Of a stretch of 64,000 nucleotides of DNA, positions 1-8,380 are shown piece by piece. How positions within the stretch are numbered: position 1 is the first letter of the stretch; every line of letters begins with the position of its first letter. Source of the stretch: CBDAPX01 sp965198725 (lineage in GTDB: Bacteria > Pseudomonadota > Alphaproteobacteria > Rhodobacterales > Rhodobacteraceae); the NCBI GenBank assembly GCA_965198725.1, contig CBDAPX010000001.1, forward strand, positions 2,046,001-2,110,000, given 5' to 3'. Under the pieces are notes generated by a model. That model was not told the origin of the DNA and did not search any database. It worked only from the letters and a program-made list of their open reading frames with translations. The translations under genes were made by a program, and so were the position numbers.

Positions 1-2
1 CC

Positions 3-1610
3 AGTGACCGGCTGACCATCCAGTTGCAGAATTACCAGGAATTGGCGGTGTTGATGTCGGATCATCCCCGGCTGCGCCAGTTACAGACGGATGAGGCGCA
101 AGCCGTCGGCTATGAAGTTTTACGAGAAGTGGCCGATAAAACCGGAGCGCTGGACGTGATGTTTGTCGATACCCGGGGGCGCGTGGTGATTTCTGCCGAA
201 GATAACGCGGGCCAAAACGTCGGCAAGACCTCCTATTTTCGACGCGCCATGCAAGGCGCGCTGGGCAGCGGGCATGGTGTCACCCCGATATCGAACAAGC
301 GCGCCTACTACTATGCGGCCCCCGCTTTTGCCGTGGATGGCACGGTCTTTGGTGCCGTGATCGTAGCGGTGGACGTCGAAGGGGTGGAGGGCACCTGGCG
401 TGGCAACAACCCGGCGGTTCTGTTCACGGATGCGTCCGGACAGGTGTTTTTGTCCAACCGGTCAGAGCTGCTTTTCTGGTCACGGCGGGCAGACGCTCCG
501 GGTCTATTGCCGCCTGCAGGCGATCCGCGCCCCTTTGCGGCGCGTATGGTGGGGCCGCATGAGATTTGGCATCTGGATTGGGGACCGTATTTGCCCAAAG
601 AGTCCCTGCATTTGGAACGGCCTTTGCCGGTGATTGACATGGTGGGCGAGGTTTTGGTCGACGTGGCGCCGGCCCGACGACTGGCAGGTCTGCAGGCGGC
701 GGCGATTGCGGCGCTGTTCTTGGCGTTCGGTGCCATGCTGGTCGTGGCGACAGAGCGGCGGCGGACACTGGCCATCGCCAATGCCCGTTTGGAGGGGCGC
801 GTCACGGCCCGTACCCAAGAGCTGTCCAAAACGAACCTGCGTCTGCGTGAAGAGATTGCCGAACGCCAAGAAGCCGAACTGCGCCTCAAACGGGCGCAGG
901 CCGATCTGGTGCAAGCGGGTAAATTGAGCGCCTTGGGACAGATGAGTGCGGGGATCAGCCATGAGTTGAACCAGCCCTTGATGGCCATTCAGCAATTTGC
1001 CGACAATGGCACCGCGTTTCTTGGCAAAGGCCAGACGCACAAGGCGGGCGATAACCTGGGCCGGATTGCGGACATGGCGGGGCGCATGGCGCGGATCATC
1101 AAGAACCTGCGGGCCTTTGCCCGCAACGAAAGTGAACCGATGGGCAAGGTCGACCTGATTGACGTGATCAATGCAGCAGTGGACCTCACGGCCGCGCGGC
1201 TGAAGGCGGACGAAGTGTCTTTGACCTGGGCGCCGGATGACTATGATGGCCCGGTTTATGCCTGGGGCGGCGAGGTGCGTTTGGCGCAGGTGTTTGTGAA
1301 CCTCATCAACAACGCGGCGGATGCGATGATGGATCAGCCCCAGCGCGCCATCGCAATTGACATTGATCAGACAGTACCGTTGCGCGTGACGGTTCGGGAT
1401 GTTGGGCCGAGCATTGAAGAGCCGGAAAAGATGTTCGATCCCTTTTATTCAACCAAAACCGTTGGCAGCTCCGAAGGCATGGGGCTTGGCCTGTCGATCT
1501 CTTACGGTCTGGTGCAAAGCTTTGGTGGCAATATTCGCGGTCAGAACACCGATGATGGCGCCATTTTCACCGTGGAACTGGAACCCTTTGCCAAGGAACA
1601 GGCTGCATGA
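3..1610 (+). CDS. dctB: C4-dicarboxylate sensor histidine kinase DctB (5' end outside window)
   Basis: Membrane sensor kinase that detects external C4-dicarboxylates and phosphorylates DctD. The reading frame is open to the window edge, so the N-terminus with its first membrane segment is missing. Visible parts are a periplasmic PDC/Cache-like sensor half (to about residue 215 counted from base 24), one membrane segment (about 221-241), a coiled coil (about 245-295), the HisKA motif ISHELNQPL with the phospho-accepting His near residue 313, and a HATPase domain ending in GMGLGLSISYG. The G1 box reads DVGPSI rather than the usual DNGPGI. The stop overlaps the dctD start as ATGA, indicating translational coupling. 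Adjacent dctD and dctPQM support the assignment. Confidence 0.9.
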   Translation, partial: SDRLTIQLQNYQELAVLMSDHPRLRQLQTDEAQAVGYEVLREVADKTGALDVMFVDTRGRVVISAEDNAGQNVGKTSYFRRAMQGALGSGHGVTPISNKRAYYYAAPAFAVDGTVFGAVIVAVDVEGVEGTWRGNNPAVLFTDASGQVFLSNRSELLFWSRRADAPGLLPPAGDPRPFAARMVGPHEIWHLDWGPYLPKESLHLERPLPVIDMVGEVLVDVAPARRLAGLQAAAIAALFLAFGAMLVVATERRRTLAIANARLEGRVTARTQELSKTNLRLREEIAERQEAELRLKRAQADLVQAGKLSALGQMSAGISHELNQPLMAIQQFADNGTAFLGKGQTHKAGDNLGRIADMAGRMARIIKNLRAFARNESEPMGKVDLIDVINAAVDLTAARLKADEVSLTWAPDDYDGPVYAWGGEVRLAQVFVNLINNAADAMMDQPQRAIAIDIDQTVPLRVTVRDVGPSIEEPEKMFDPFYSTKTVGSSEGMGLGLSISYGLVQSFGGNIRGQNTDDGAIFTVELEPFAKEQAA

Positions 1611-2836
1611 CGCGCCGGGTATTGGTTGTTGATGATGATGCCGCCGTGCGCGAGGCGTTGAGCCAAACGCTTGACCTTGCATCGCTCGAACCGGTTTTGG
1701 CGGGGTCTTTTGTGGCGGCCAAAGACCATATCATTCCGGGTTTTGACGGGGTGATCCTGTCGGATATGCGGATGCCCGGGCGCGATGGGTTTTACCTGCT
1801 CGACTATGTGCAGCAGGTGGATCCGGATTTACCCGTGATCCTGCTGACCGGCGAAGGGGATATCCCGATGGCGGTGCAGGCCATGGGGCAGGGGGCGTTC
1901 GGGTTTCTGGAAAAACCCTGTGCGCAAGCGGACCTGCTCGCAGAGCTGGATCGGGCGCTCAACGCGCGTCAAATGGTCCTCGAAAACCGGGCCTTACAAC
2001 GGCAGTTGGAAAGTGGCGATCCAGCGGCGCGCATGCTGTTCGGCACATCGCCGCAATCACAGGAACTGCGTGATCGGGTGCGCAGCGTGGCCTCTACGAT
2101 GGCCGAGGTTTTGGTCACCGGCCCGCCCGGGAGTGGCATTTCAAAGGTTGCCGAGGTGGTGCATTTGATGTCGCCGGCCGCACAGGGGGCATTCATTAAA
2201 CGCCCGGCGGCCGGTCTCGATGCCCATAGTTTTGCCCAGCTTTGTGAAGATGCGGTGGGTGGTTCGCTGTTTCTGGATGAAGTTTCGGCGATGCCGGAGG
2301 CAACCCAGTATTCGGTTCTGGAACAGATAGAAGCGGGTGCCGGCGTCCGGGTGATCGCCGGTTCGACCGCCGCTTTGGCCGATCTTGTGGCGCGCAACGA
2401 ATTCAATGCTGATTTGTTCTATCGGTTGGATGTGATGCGGGTGCGTATTCCAGCGATTTCCGAACGACCCGAAGACATCCCGGACCTCTTTCGCCACTAT
2501 GTAGCTCAAGCTGCGGAACAGGCGGGCTTAGAGCCGCCAGAGATAACGCCGGATCATTTGGCCTCTCTAATGGCGCAAGACTGGCCGGGCAATGCGCGAT
2601 CGCTGATGTCGGCCGCGATGCGTTTTGTTCTTGGGATGCCAGAGGAAGTCGCGGAAGCGGCAGAGCTGGGGCTGGCCGAACAAATGGCGCGTGTTGAACG
2701 CTCTTTGCTGATCGCCGCTTTGGGACGTCAAAACGGCCATGCGTCCGAGGCGGCTAAGGCCCTGAAGCTTCCTCGCAAGACGTTCTACGACAAGCTGGCA
2801 CGTTACGGGATTCGTCCCGAAGACTTCAGACGCTAA
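1607..2836 (+). CDS. dctD: C4-dicarboxylate response regulator DctD, degenerate AAA+ domain
   Basis: Response regulator partner of DctB, 409 aa. The receiver domain (1-120) has the acidic cluster VVDDD, phospho-acceptor Asp53 in SDMRMPG and Lys103 in EKP. A central NtrC-type AAA+ domain (about 145-340) keeps Walker B (LFLDE, 221-225) and the NADLFYRLDV segment. The Walker A position reads GPPGSGIS (172-179), so the nucleotide-binding Lys is absent. The usual GAFTGA sigma-54 contact loop is missing, with only about 50 residues between the two Walker motifs. A Fis-type HTH (about 365-405) ends the protein. This argues that it binds DNA normally but may not remodel sigma-54 polymerase. It probably controls dctP just downstream. 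Confidence 0.88.
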   Translation: MTRRVLVVDDDAAVREALSQTLDLASLEPVLAGSFVAAKDHIIPGFDGVILSDMRMPGRDGFYLLDYVQQVDPDLPVILLTGEGDIPMAVQAMGQGAFGFLEKPCAQADLLAELDRALNARQMVLENRALQRQLESGDPAARMLFGTSPQSQELRDRVRSVASTMAEVLVTGPPGSGISKVAEVVHLMSPAAQGAFIKRPAAGLDAHSFAQLCEDAVGGSLFLDEVSAMPEATQYSVLEQIEAGAGVRVIAGSTAALADLVARNEFNADLFYRLDVMRVRIPAISERPEDIPDLFRHYVAQAAEQAGLEPPEITPDHLASLMAQDWPGNARSLMSAAMRFVLGMPEEVAEAAELGLAEQMARVERSLLIAALGRQNGHASEAAKALKLPRKTFYDKLARYGIRPEDFRR

Positions 2837-2839
2837 CAC

Positions 2840-2857
2840 TGTGCGGAAATCCGCACA
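2840..2857. promoter_or_regulatory. Putative DctD binding site 1 (palindrome)
   Basis: Perfect 8+2+8 inverted repeat, TGTGCGGA-AA-TCCGCACA, four bases after the dctD stop. Its sequence and length resemble the second palindrome at 2872-2889, and the two centres are 32 bp apart, about three helical turns. This fits tandem binding by an activator dimer such as DctD upstream of dctP. The binding role is inferred from position and symmetry. Confidence 0.72.
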
Positions 2858-2871
2858 GCGGCTGTAAAGCC

Positions 2872-2889
2872 TGTGCGAGTTTTCGCACA
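2872..2889. promoter_or_regulatory. Putative DctD binding site 2 (palindrome)
   Basis: Inverted repeat TGTGCGA-GTTT-TCGCACA, 7+4+7, sharing the TGTGCG/CGCACA arms with site 1. Its centre (2880.5) lies about 43 bp upstream of the transcription start predicted from the -10-like TATACT at 2912-2917. That is the usual location for an activator that contacts sigma-70 polymerase. Confidence 0.72.
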
Positions 2890-2911
2890 AGGGTCTCGCG
2901 GTACGCGTCAG

Positions 2912-2917
2912 TATACT
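2912..2917 (+). promoter_or_regulatory. Candidate sigma-70 -10 element for dctPQM
   Basis: TATACT matches the -10 consensus at five of six bases. There is no good -35 element at the expected spacing, as is typical of activator-dependent promoters. I see no TGGCAC-N5-TTGC type sigma-54 promoter between 2890 and 3091. The long leader (about 170 bases to the dctP start) has no other feature I can recognise. Confidence 0.42.
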
Positions 2918-3091
2918 TTTACAGCACAAATTAAACGTATGAAAAACAACAAAATAAATGAAAATGTCGTAATCTGTTCACATCCTGTTGAGCGAGAGAT
3001 TCCTATGGGCTTCACTGTCGTCAGCACGTCGATCAACGGCGTGGTTTGGGGAACATCCTCATAGGGACTCATCAATCGGGAGGAGATACCG

Positions 3092-4087
3092 ATGAAATTA
3101 TTGACCGCTGCGGCCACCGCGTTGGCCTTGTCCGCAACAGCTGCTTTTGCAGCCTGCGAAGACGGCGAGATTGTTGTTAAATTTGCGCATGTGACCAACA
3201 CTGACAAGCACCCCAAGGGGATTGCCGCGTCCTTGCTGGAGCAGCGTGTGAATGACGAAATGAACGGCACGATGTGCATGGAGGTCTATCCGAACTCCAC
3301 GCTCTATAACGATGACAAAGTGCTCGAAGCGATGCTGCAAGGCGATGTCCAGTTGGCTGCACCGTCGTTGTCCAAGTTTGAGAAATTCACCAAGCAGTTC
3401 CGCCTGTTTGACTTGCCGTTCATGTTCAAAAACATCGATGCCGTGGACTCGTTTCAAGCATCGGACGCGGGTCAGGCTCTGAAGGACTCGATGCAACGTC
3501 GTGGTCTGCAAGGTTTGGAATTCTGGCACAACGGCATGAAGCAGATGTCGGCGAACAAACCGCTGATTTCGCCAACGGACGCCAACGGCCTGAAGTTCCG
3601 TGTTCAGTCGTCGGACGTTCTGGTTGCACAAATGGAAGCCATCGGCGGTTCGCCCCAGAAAATGGCCTTTTCAGAAGTGTATGGCGCGCTGCAACAAGGC
3701 GTTGTGGACGGTCAGGAAAACACATGGTCCAACATCTATGGCCGCAAGTTCTTTGAAGTTCAGGACGGTGTGACCGAAACCAATCACGGCATCATCGACT
3801 ATCTGGTTGTGACCAGCGTTGACTGGCTCGACAGCCTCGATCCAGCCGTGCGGGACCAGTTCACAACGATCCTGTCGGAAGTGACCGAAACCCGCAACAA
3901 AGAGGCCTTCTCGGTCAACGAAGACGCCAAAGCGGCCATCTTTGAGGCCGGCGGCACGATCCGTCAGCTGGACGCAGATCAGCGCCAGGCATGGGTCGAC
4001 GCGATGAAGCCGGTCTGGGATCAATTCTCGGGCGATGTAGGTCAGGACATGATCGACGCAGCCCAAGCGATCAACGCTGGCAGCTAA
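3092..4087 (+). CDS. dctP: TRAP transporter substrate-binding protein DctP
   Basis: Periplasmic binding protein of the C4-dicarboxylate TRAP transporter, 331 aa, the usual family length. A Sec signal peptide (about 1-20, hydrophobic ALALSATAAFA) is followed by a DctP fold. Family signatures include VKFAHVTN at the mature N-terminus, LKFRVQSS with the conserved Arg that binds the substrate carboxylate, and QENTWSNI. A strong Shine-Dalgarno, GGGAGGAG, precedes the start. It is the first gene of dctPQM, behind tandem palindromes and downstream of dctBD, which supports a C4-dicarboxylate (malate, succinate, fumarate) substrate. Confidence 0.92.
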   Translation: MKLLTAAATALALSATAAFAACEDGEIVVKFAHVTNTDKHPKGIAASLLEQRVNDEMNGTMCMEVYPNSTLYNDDKVLEAMLQGDVQLAAPSLSKFEKFTKQFRLFDLPFMFKNIDAVDSFQASDAGQALKDSMQRRGLQGLEFWHNGMKQMSANKPLISPTDANGLKFRVQSSDVLVAQMEAIGGSPQKMAFSEVYGALQQGVVDGQENTWSNIYGRKFFEVQDGVTETNHGIIDYLVVTSVDWLDSLDPAVRDQFTTILSEVTETRNKEAFSVNEDAKAAIFEAGGTIRQLDADQRQAWVDAMKPVWDQFSGDVGQDMIDAAQAINAGS

Positions 4088-4095
4088 GCCGGTGC

Positions 4096-4148
4096 GGCGA
4101 CACCGGTTGCGGTGTCGCCATTTGGTCCGGGTCGGGGGGACCCGGACC
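4096..4148 (+). promoter_or_regulatory. Double hairpin between dctP and dctQ
   Basis: Two adjacent perfect GC-rich stems: 4096-4104 with 4111-4119 (9 bp, 6-base loop) and 4124-4133 with 4139-4148 (10 bp, loop of five G). No T-run follows, so a full terminator is unlikely. The structures probably protect the dctP transcript 3' end or reduce readthrough, giving more binding protein than permease. The second TRAP operon has an analogous hairpin at 59114-59144. Confidence 0.72.
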
Positions 4149-4177
4149 CTCATTCATAACAAATTGAGGACAGTGTC

Positions 4178-4867
4178 ATGTCAGGGGCCAAGGCCACCAC
4201 GACGGGCATCATCACGCAGATTGAGGAGAGCATCATCGCGCTGATCCTCGGCCTGATGACCGCAATCACCTTTGCCAATGTGATCGCCCGTTTCTTTTTC
4301 AATTCCAATATCTTGTGGGCGCTTGAGGCAACCGTGTTCCTCTTTGGCTGGTTGGTTCTTTTGGGCGCAAGCTATGCGGTCAAGACCTACTCACATCTCG
4401 GCGTCGACGCGATCATCAACATGCTGGCCCCGCCTGCGCGGCGGGTACTTGGGTTGATCGCGGTGGGGTGCTGCCTTGTCTTCACCTTGCTTCTTTTGAA
4501 GGGCTGTTACGATTATTGGGCCGTGTTCGCGGATTTGCCGCCCACCTCGGGCCGGTGGTTCCCGACAGGGTTTGACCTCAAAGCACGCAGTCAGAGCTTT
4601 TACGAAGTTGATGACATCCCGATGCTGGGTATCTTCAACTTTCTCGAACCCCTGATCAATTACGGCGACGCTTATGAAAAACTGCCAAAGGTGGTGCCGT
4701 ATTTCGTCTTGCCCCTTTCCATGGTTCTATTGCTGATCCGGTTTACACAAGCCGCGATTGCGATCTGGACGGGCAAAGCCGACCGGATCGTGGCCAGCCA
4801 CGAGGTTGATGAGGACGACATTGAAGAGGCCGCGCAAACGGTGGCCAAGGATGAGGAGGCGCGCTGA
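4178..4867 (+). CDS. dctQ: TRAP transporter small permease DctQ
   Basis: Small membrane subunit of the C4-dicarboxylate TRAP transporter, 229 aa, about four transmembrane helices (segments near residues 15-35, 48-68, 88-112 and 165-190). FANVIARFFFN and LGASYAVK in the first half are typical of the family. An insertion around residues 115-160 (polar, LPPTSGRWFP) makes it somewhat longer than the usual 160-200 residues. The C-terminal tail is acidic (DEDDIEEA). Its stop overlaps the dctM start by one base. Confidence 0.87.
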   Translation: MSGAKATTTGIITQIEESIIALILGLMTAITFANVIARFFFNSNILWALEATVFLFGWLVLLGASYAVKTYSHLGVDAIINMLAPPARRVLGLIAVGCCLVFTLLLLKGCYDYWAVFADLPPTSGRWFPTGFDLKARSQSFYEVDDIPMLGIFNFLEPLINYGDAYEKLPKVVPYFVLPLSMVLLLIRFTQAAIAIWTGKADRIVASHEVDEDDIEEAAQTVAKDEEAR

Positions 4868-6231
4868 TGGATGTCGTTCTTCTCTTCAGCATGGTGATTG
4901 GCCTTCTGCTGATCGGTGTGCCAATCGCGGTGTCCTTGGGCCTGAGTTCCACGCTGTTTTTGCTGATCTATTCGGACAGCTCGCTGGCCTCCGTCGCGGG
5001 GACCTTGTTCGAAGCGTTCGAAGGGCATTTCACGCTGCTGGCGATCCCGTTCTTTATCCTGGCGTCGTCGTTCATGACGACCGGTGGTGTGGCGCGGCGG
5101 ATCATCCGGTTTTCGATTGCCTGCGTCGGCCATCTGCCCGGCGGCTTGGCGATTGCGGGCGTTTTTGCCTGTATGCTTTTCGCGGCTCTATCCGGTTCAT
5201 CCCCGGCGACGGTTGTCGCGATCGGGACGATTGTGATCACCGGTATGCGTCAAGTTGGATACTCCAAGGATTTTGCGGCTGGTGTGATCTGTAACGCTGG
5301 CACGTTGGGCATCTTGATCCCGCCATCCATCGTGATGGTCGTTTATTCGGCGGCGGTCGAGGTCTCTGTCGGACGGATGTTCCTTGCCGGCGTGATCCCG
5401 GGGCTGATGGCTGGCTTGATGCTTATGGTCACCATTTATGTGATGGCCAAGGTCAAGAACCTGCCCAAAGGTGAATGGTTGGGATGGGGAGAGATCCTGC
5501 AATCCGGGCGTGAGGCGGGCTGGGGTCTGTTCCTGATCGTGATCATTCTGGGCGGTATCTATGGTGGCATCTTTACGCCGACCGAAGCCGCGGCAGTGGC
5601 TGCCGTCTACTCTTTTGTGATCGCGAGCTTCGTCTATCGGGACATGGGGCCACTGGCCAAGGAAGGCGCGAGCCTGATCCGCAAACCCTGGGCGCTGGTC
5701 ACCGCCTTTGTGCACCCGGACACCAAGCAAACCCTGTTTGATGCCGGTAAGCTGACGGTGACATTGCTCTTTGTGATCGCCAACGCGCTGATCCTTAAGC
5801 ACGTGTTGACTGATGAACAAGTGCCGCAATCCATCGCGGCGGCGATGCTGGATGCAGGTTTGGGCCCGGTTACCTTCCTGATTGTGGTCAACGTCATCCT
5901 GCTGATCGGCGGACAGTTCATGGAGCCATCGGGGCTGTTGGTCATCGTTGCACCACTGGTCTTTCCGATTGCGATCGAGCTTGGGATTGATCCCATCCAC
6001 CTTGGCATCATCATGGTTGTGAACATGGAAATCGGGATGATCACGCCGCCGGTTGGCCTCAACCTCTTCGTGACATCCGGGGTCGCGGGTATGCCGATGA
6101 TGCGGGTTGTTCGGGCGGCTCTGCCGTTCCTTGCCGTGCTATTTGTCTTCCTGATCATGGTGACCTACATCCCGTGGATTTCGACATTCTTGCCGAACTC
6201 GATCATGGGACCGGAGATCATCACGAAATAG
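4867..6231 (+). CDS. dctM: TRAP transporter large permease DctM
   Basis: Large, Na+-coupled permease subunit of the C4-dicarboxylate TRAP transporter, 454 aa with about 12 hydrophobic segments. Family motifs include IPFFILASSFM, FAALSGSSPATVVAIG, GTLGILIPPSIVMVVYS, and near the C-terminus GMITPPVGLNLFV. The start overlaps the dctQ stop (TGATG). It is the last gene of the operon; a terminator-like hairpin follows at 6254-6278. Confidence 0.93.
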   Translation: MDVVLLFSMVIGLLLIGVPIAVSLGLSSTLFLLIYSDSSLASVAGTLFEAFEGHFTLLAIPFFILASSFMTTGGVARRIIRFSIACVGHLPGGLAIAGVFACMLFAALSGSSPATVVAIGTIVITGMRQVGYSKDFAAGVICNAGTLGILIPPSIVMVVYSAAVEVSVGRMFLAGVIPGLMAGLMLMVTIYVMAKVKNLPKGEWLGWGEILQSGREAGWGLFLIVIILGGIYGGIFTPTEAAAVAAVYSFVIASFVYRDMGPLAKEGASLIRKPWALVTAFVHPDTKQTLFDAGKLTVTLLFVIANALILKHVLTDEQVPQSIAAAMLDAGLGPVTFLIVVNVILLIGGQFMEPSGLLVIVAPLVFPIAIELGIDPIHLGIIMVVNMEIGMITPPVGLNLFVTSGVAGMPMMRVVRAALPFLAVLFVFLIMVTYIPWISTFLPNSIMGPEIITK

Positions 6232-6253
6232 GTCTTTTCGATTACGAACAGCG

Positions 6254-6279
6254 AAGGCGTCCCGACATGGGGCGCCTTT
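6254..6279 (+). terminator. Terminator after dctPQM
   Basis: AAGGCGTCCC and GGGGCGCCTT form a 10-bp stem with one G-T pair and a 5-base loop, followed by TGTCTTTC. It lies 23 bases after the dctM stop. Confidence 0.65.
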
Positions 6280-6487
6280 GTCTTTCACGCCGCTCTTTCC
6301 AAAAGTGTTGAGAGCGTGGCATGGAAGGTTGCCTCCGGCGGGGGTATTTGAAACAAGAAAGAAACAGAGCACCGTGCCGAGTAGTGGTTCCGTGATCAAG
6401 TTTACCCTTGCGCAATAATGCGTCGTTTCTGTTTATTGAAGCGCAGGAATAATTCGGGCCCGAGCAGCCCCACGCAGGATTTGGATC

Positions 6488-8377
6488 ATGGAAGCCATCG
6501 CACTGAGTACCGAAATGATGGTGGTACTGGGGATATTGGCGCTCACAGTCATGCTCTTTGTCACGGAAATTTTCCGGATCGATTTCACGGCCATTTTCAT
6601 CATGGTGCTCCTTGGGGTGTTATCGTTGTTGCCGGGGTTGGATGGTCTGGCGGACCCTCGACACTTGTTTGACGGGTTTGCCTCTAACGCAGTCATCTCG
6701 ATTATCGCGGTCATGATCCTGGGCGCAGGGTTGGATAAGACCGGGTTGATGAGCAAGGTTGCGGCCGTCATCTTGAAATTCGGTGGTCGGACCGAGGCGC
6801 GGATCATTCCGATCATTTCCGGCACGGTTGGAGTGATTTCCAGTTTCATGCAAAACGTTGGCGCCGCGGCCCTGTTTTTGCCGGTGGTCAGCCGGATTTC
6901 GGTGCGGACGGGATTGCCGCTCAGCCGGTTGCTGATGCCGATGGGCTTTTGCGCCATTTTGGGTGGGACCATGACGATGGTTGGGTCGTCGCCTTTGATC
7001 CTGCTGAATGATCTGATCGACAGCTCAAACGCGTCTTTGCCGACCGATCAGCAAATGCAAACCTTTGGTCTCTTCTCGGTCACGCCTGTCGGCGTCTGTC
7101 TGGTGGTGACCGGGATCCTGTATTTCACCGTGTTTGGTCGACTGGTTTTGCCGTCCCGAAACGCCGGTGAAGACGCGACATCCGGACAGTCCTTTCGCGA
7201 ATATGTGGAGCGGGTCTATGGGTTGAAGTCGGACCTTTTCGAGGTGGTCGTTCCCAAGGGATGCGCGCTACGCGGGCGTGAATTTGCGGAAATCATGGTC
7301 GAGTACAACCTTTACATCGTTGGCTCGTACCACAACGGCCAGCGCTGGTTTTCGCCGACGTTGAGCGTCGAGTTGGAAGCCCCCTGTCAATTGGCAATCA
7401 TGGGGGAACGGGCGGCGGTCGAGCATTTCGCGCGTGAGCATGGGCTGACGATCAAGCCGGAACTTCAGATTTTCGCCGAGATGTTCGCGCCAACCGTGGC
7501 AGGGGTGGCCGAGGTGGTTATTCCGCCCGACAGCGAACTGATCGGTAAATCCAGTCGCGATGTATTGATGCGCAAGACCTATGGGCTGAGCCTTTTGGCA
7601 ATCCATCGAAGTGGCGAAACCCACAACCAGATGGACCCGGATATGTCCGATGACCAAAAGGTTCGTCTGGGTCATGTGCCGTTTGAAGAGGGCGACACAT
7701 TGGCTGTTTTCACAACCTGGCCTGCGCTCAACCGGTTGACCCAGGACCGCGATTTTGTGGTCGTGACGACTGATTTTCCACGGGAAGAGTTGCGGCCCAA
7801 AAAGGTCGGTTGGGCATTGCTGTTTTTTGCGATTTCAATTGCAATGATCCTGTTTACGGATGTCCGGTTGTCTTTGGCCTTGTTGGTCGGTGCGACGGGT
7901 ATGATCCTCACAAATGTTCTTCGGATCGATGAAGCGTATGAGTCGGTGAGCTGGTCGACGGTCTTTTTGTTGGCAAGCCTGATCCCGCTGGGACAGGCGG
8001 TGCAAAACACCGGGACGGCGGCATGGATCGCGCAACAGATCCTGGAACTGTTGAATGGCTGGCCCATCTGGGCGCTTCAGGCCGGGGTTGCCGTTCTGGC
8101 AACGGTTTTCACACTGGTGATGTCAAACGTCGGCGCCACCGTTTTGTTGGTGCCGCTGGCGGTGTCCATTGCCATTGCTGCCGGTGGTGATCCGGCCATT
8201 TTTGCCCTGACGGTGGCGATTTCGACCTCGAACAGCTTTCTTATCCCCACGCATCAGGTCAACGCTCTGATCATGGGGCCGGCCGGTTATCGCGTCACCG
8301 ATTTTGTTCGGTCTGGCGGGATCATGACAATCCTGTTTTTGATCGTTTCGCTGGTGACGATGAACCTGTTTTTCTAA
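6488..8377 (+). CDS. SLC13/DASS-type anion permease with two TrkA-C domains
   Basis: Integral membrane transporter of the SLC13 (divalent anion:Na+ symporter) group, 629 aa. The N-terminal half has about five to six helices, including MQNVGAAALFLPVV and the MGFCAILGGTMTMVGSSP motif. The soluble middle (about 220-425) carries two TrkA-C/RCK-C-like modules (LFEVVVPKGCALRGREF and VAEVVIPPDSELIGKSS). The C-terminal helices have the matching VMSNVGATVLLVPLA and NSFLIPTHQVNALI. Sulfate or dicarboxylate are the usual substrates of this architecture; the sequence alone does not settle which. It is monocistronic and convergent with tpiA, three bases away. Confidence 0.85.
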   Translation: MEAIALSTEMMVVLGILALTVMLFVTEIFRIDFTAIFIMVLLGVLSLLPGLDGLADPRHLFDGFASNAVISIIAVMILGAGLDKTGLMSKVAAVILKFGGRTEARIIPIISGTVGVISSFMQNVGAAALFLPVVSRISVRTGLPLSRLLMPMGFCAILGGTMTMVGSSPLILLNDLIDSSNASLPTDQQMQTFGLFSVTPVGVCLVVTGILYFTVFGRLVLPSRNAGEDATSGQSFREYVERVYGLKSDLFEVVVPKGCALRGREFAEIMVEYNLYIVGSYHNGQRWFSPTLSVELEAPCQLAIMGERAAVEHFAREHGLTIKPELQIFAEMFAPTVAGVAEVVIPPDSELIGKSSRDVLMRKTYGLSLLAIHRSGETHNQMDPDMSDDQKVRLGHVPFEEGDTLAVFTTWPALNRLTQDRDFVVVTTDFPREELRPKKVGWALLFFAISIAMILFTDVRLSLALLVGATGMILTNVLRIDEAYESVSWSTVFLLASLIPLGQAVQNTGTAAWIAQQILELLNGWPIWALQAGVAVLATVFTLVMSNVGATVLLVPLAVSIAIAAGGDPAIFALTVAISTSNSFLIPTHQVNALIMGPAGYRVTDFVRSGGIMTILFLIVSLVTMNLFF

Positions 8378-8380
8378 CGC

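Noticed and set aside
311..988. Minus-strand open frames opposite dctB, and similar long antisense frames elsewhere (16994-18643, 58031-60157, 60658-62616)
   Set aside because: Codon pattern follows the sense gene; no domain or start signal. They are shadows of GC-rich coding sequence.
2873..3064. 63-codon plus-strand frame upstream of dctP
   Set aside because: It covers the operator and promoter region, has no protein-like composition and no ribosome-binding site.
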